DNA from: Gorsachius magnificus
Taxonomy: Eukaryota > Chordata > Aves > Pelecaniformes > Ardeidae
DNA length: 64,000 nucleotides
Assembly (NCBI GenBank): GCA_034008185.1
Contig: CM067081.1
Coordinates: forward strand, 106,711,265 to 106,775,264
Direction: 5' to 3'
Both the position numbers and the translations under genes were made by a program. Positions 61,546 through 64,000 of the stretch are shown here, piece by piece. The first letter of the stretch is position 1; the number at the start of each line of letters is the position of its first letter. Under the pieces are notes generated by a model that worked only from the letters and a program-made list of their open reading frames with translations, was not told the origin of the DNA and did not search any database.

Positions 61546-64000
61546 AATTATGAAAAATACAAATAAGAACTCTTTTGCTGAAACTATGATTTTACATTCT
61601 TAGTGGATTATTCAGAAAGGTTGTGGATATTAAAATAAAAGTTAAGATTTTAACTGCTATGCTGTTGCTTATTCTGTTAAAAAAATCTGGGAAGCCTCTA
61701 GCAGCTTTGTCATATTTCTGTCCTACAGTACCTAGTTAATGCACCAAGAATGTATAATTGCAGAAAGTAGGTTCTATAGATTTTATTTCAATACTGTTTT
61801 TTAAATGATCTAAAAAAATTACAGGCTGTGGTCTATGTAAAGAAAATAATACTGAAAATTTGTCAGTTTTCTAGGACATGGTTTTCCATCTGAATACACT
61901 GATTTGGAAGCAGCAAAACTGATCATGTGAATATACCAGTTTTGTAAAATCTTATTTTTTCAGTGTTTTAAAGGAAATAGCTAGAAATACCTTTAATATT
62001 ATTTTCAAAACAACTTTCTCGTTTTGTAATGCAGTTTGCAATATGATTGGAAAAATAAAAGTGTAAAAGAGTCCCAAAATACTTTCCTCTAAAAATTCCA
62101 TTCTTCAGAAATTTCTATAGGATTAAACTGAAATAATAGTTTCTCATATGAAAAAATCCTGATTCCTACACTGTTCAGCTACTAGGTAAATCAAAATATA
62201 GTATTATTCTGCCCTTTTACTACATCTTTTTTTTCTCTTATTTTCTCCAAGCTTTATAAAAATACCCTGAGAGTGATTTCTTTCAAGGGTCATCAGCTCT
62301 GGACACTGTCATGGAACTTGCAACAATTTATTTCATATGAAGATTGGCATTACACCAGCCATTAGTTTCCCATCTATAAGGCAATCTTATTGGATAAAAT
62401 GCTGTAAGGCTTGCAGAAAATCTTCAAACTCAAAAATTCAACAGAAAATGCTTTGGTGGTATCTACAGGAAACTGCTTTGAATAATGCATCAAACATCAA
62501 ATTAATTGAACTGCAAACATATACTAATATACAAGTGAATAGAACATGTTTTAAAGTATAAATAACAGTGCAACTCTAGTGGCAGGAGCATGATTTTAAT
62601 AGCACAAAGGTCAGGGGTTCAAACTGTGGAACAAATACATGATGCATCTGTGTGATTAGTAACACAGAAAAACAGGACTCTAACATCATCCAGGGTAACA
62701 GCCAGTGAACACCCAAGGAAAGCACACATCTGATGAAAGGTTATATCTTTTATCTAGGAGACAAAAGAATAAACTACGATCATAACTGGAAGCGAGCTTT
62801 TATTGTCCCTATGGAATTTTGTCTGGTAAGATTGAGGAGAGACAGAATGAACCAAATCCAATATATGTAAGGCAAATTTAATGAGGTCACCCTTCAGAGG
62901 GTTTTGTGGCTTTTTCAAGGAGAAAACTGCTGGTGGTATAAAAGATTCCTTTTTCTGCCCTGTTCCTCCCAAGAGAAACTTCAGAGTCAAATGTAGTTGG
63001 AATTGGTTAATGAGGCTTTAAAGCCTGTAATTTTGGAAGATTCTCTAGTTTACTAATTTCTCAGCTCCTAAAATAAAGCCAAGCATTTTTAATGGTCTAC
63101 CTACTTCATAGATGATCAAAAGGAATAAGGGTGGATATTGCATTAAAAAAGATAGAAAAGCAGACATTTGTTAAGGAGAAAGGTTTAAAGATAATTGCCC
63201 TAATTCTTGCCCCACTGAAAATGGCAATATTCCAAAATGAGAACACAAGTTCCATGTAATGATGAAATACATTTCATGATGTCATCTTTGAACTTAGCTT
63301 TAAATTAAAATACTTAGACCATCTTCCCCTTCTCTTTTCTCTAAGGAATACCTAACTGGGTAGATTACCAATACTTTATGACATGCAGGGAATCAAATGA
63401 GACATTAAGAATGGTATGAGAAGGAGAAGTTATGTAAATCCATTAATCTGTGAATATTTTTTTTACCTCTCTACTACTATAGAAAAACAGTGGGAACAGG
63501 TCTTGAAAATGTTTCCTTGATGAAGTTAATGGAGTTGTGTGGGAAAGAAATAATAATAAAAAAATCTTTAAATACATTGTGCCCCAGAGTTCAGTGTGGC
63601 TCTGCATTGAACAACAAAGAGTGATAAAGTATTTGTCTGTCCTAAATGCTATCTTGGTGCTCATTAGCATTTGTATATTACTGGTGAGAAAATATGAGAG
63701 ATTTGGATGCTTTGGTTAGCCACGTGTTTGTTAGTGTCACATGAAAAAAAAAAAATCAGGTTTTCCACTGTGTCAGCAGTATCCAAAAAGGTAAAGATTA
63801 GCCGAAGTTTTTTGCTAGAACTAGAGCAAAAGATTTGTCATTTATGAGTGGTCTGTAGTTAGGTTGTGAGTTTGGTAGTTCTTTTTAAAGAAAAGGTCAT
63901 ATTTCTATTTTTATTCTGTACCCTAGAGAGTTGTAAATTGGTGCAGCAATGAGACTGGAAACCTTGATGTTCAAAGGCTTGTGTATATAGCAGGAATGTG
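61546..64000. other. Unique noncoding DNA
   Basis: AT-rich to the window edge. It holds a tRNA-like promoter pattern at 62577-62625 and an A run at 63744-63756. The open frames at 62337-62561 and 62754-62990 are unrecognised. Confidence 0.5.
62577..62625 (+). mobile_element. Possible tRNA-derived SINE head (A and B box pattern)
   Basis: TAGTGGCAGGAGCATG at 62578-62593 resembles an A-box region of MIR-type SINEs (TAGTGGTTAGAGCAC-like). GGTTCAAACTG at about 62616-62626 resembles a B box, at a suitable distance. The body beyond is not recognisable and it cannot fold as a tRNA. Confidence 0.35.

Noticed and set aside
1..64000. CRISPR arrays, operons, phage or plasmid functions
   Set aside because: No regularly spaced repeats, no ribosome-binding-site gene packing and no bacterial gene families. 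The transposons are avian.

Overview
This window looks like nuclear DNA from a bird. The main evidence is at least seven pieces of CR1 LINE retrotransposon, several ending in the ATTCTATG-type octamer repeats of avian CR1, plus retroviral solo LTRs of kinds I know from bird genomes. The background is AT-rich, with many poly-A/T runs and no operon-like gene packing. I cannot name the species. The LTR types suggest a neoavian bird, possibly a passerine, but that is inference.

I recognise no host protein-coding gene, tRNA, rRNA or other functional RNA gene. Nearly all open reading frames of 60-120 codons look like chance frames in AT-rich DNA or antisense shadows of transposons. The only coding sequence of known family is decayed CR1 ORF2 (endonuclease plus reverse transcriptase). 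The window is best read as gene-desert or long-intron sequence.

Layout: 1-1.27 kb, unique DNA. 1.28-1.57 kb, old CR1 fragment, followed by a G-rich tract. 1.7-14.1 kb, unique DNA with a perfect 14-bp inverted repeat (2252-2316) and a 10-bp-period AT repeat (10561-10600). 14.09-15.25 kb, relatively young CR1 (minus). 15.25-20.2 kb, unique DNA. 20.25-21.13 kb, solo LTR (minus). 21.1-28.2 kb, unique DNA with one exon-like stretch. 28.2-28.6 kb, GC-rich LTR fragment. 28.6-34.9 kb, unique DNA. 34.94-36.21 kb, old CR1 (plus). 38.27-38.62 kb, GC-rich possible LTR. 39.50-39.79 kb, CR1 3' end. 40.45-41.02 kb, solo LTR with an expanded triplet repeat. 41-49.1 kb, unique DNA with a MIR-like relic and small tandem repeats. 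49.14-54.69 kb, a CR1 cluster in which one element is inserted inside another and a third abuts them. 56.07-56.38 kb, compact solo LTR with a 4-bp flanking repeat. 59.23-59.65 kb, second copy of the 40.45-kb LTR, inverted. 60.43-61.55 kb, very old CR1. The remainder is unique DNA.

No genes act together here. The functional interest lies in transposon history and in a few low-GC, homeodomain-motif-rich stretches (for example 38.66-39.11 kb) that could be conserved noncoding elements, which only an alignment can test. I found no convincing previously undescribed system.
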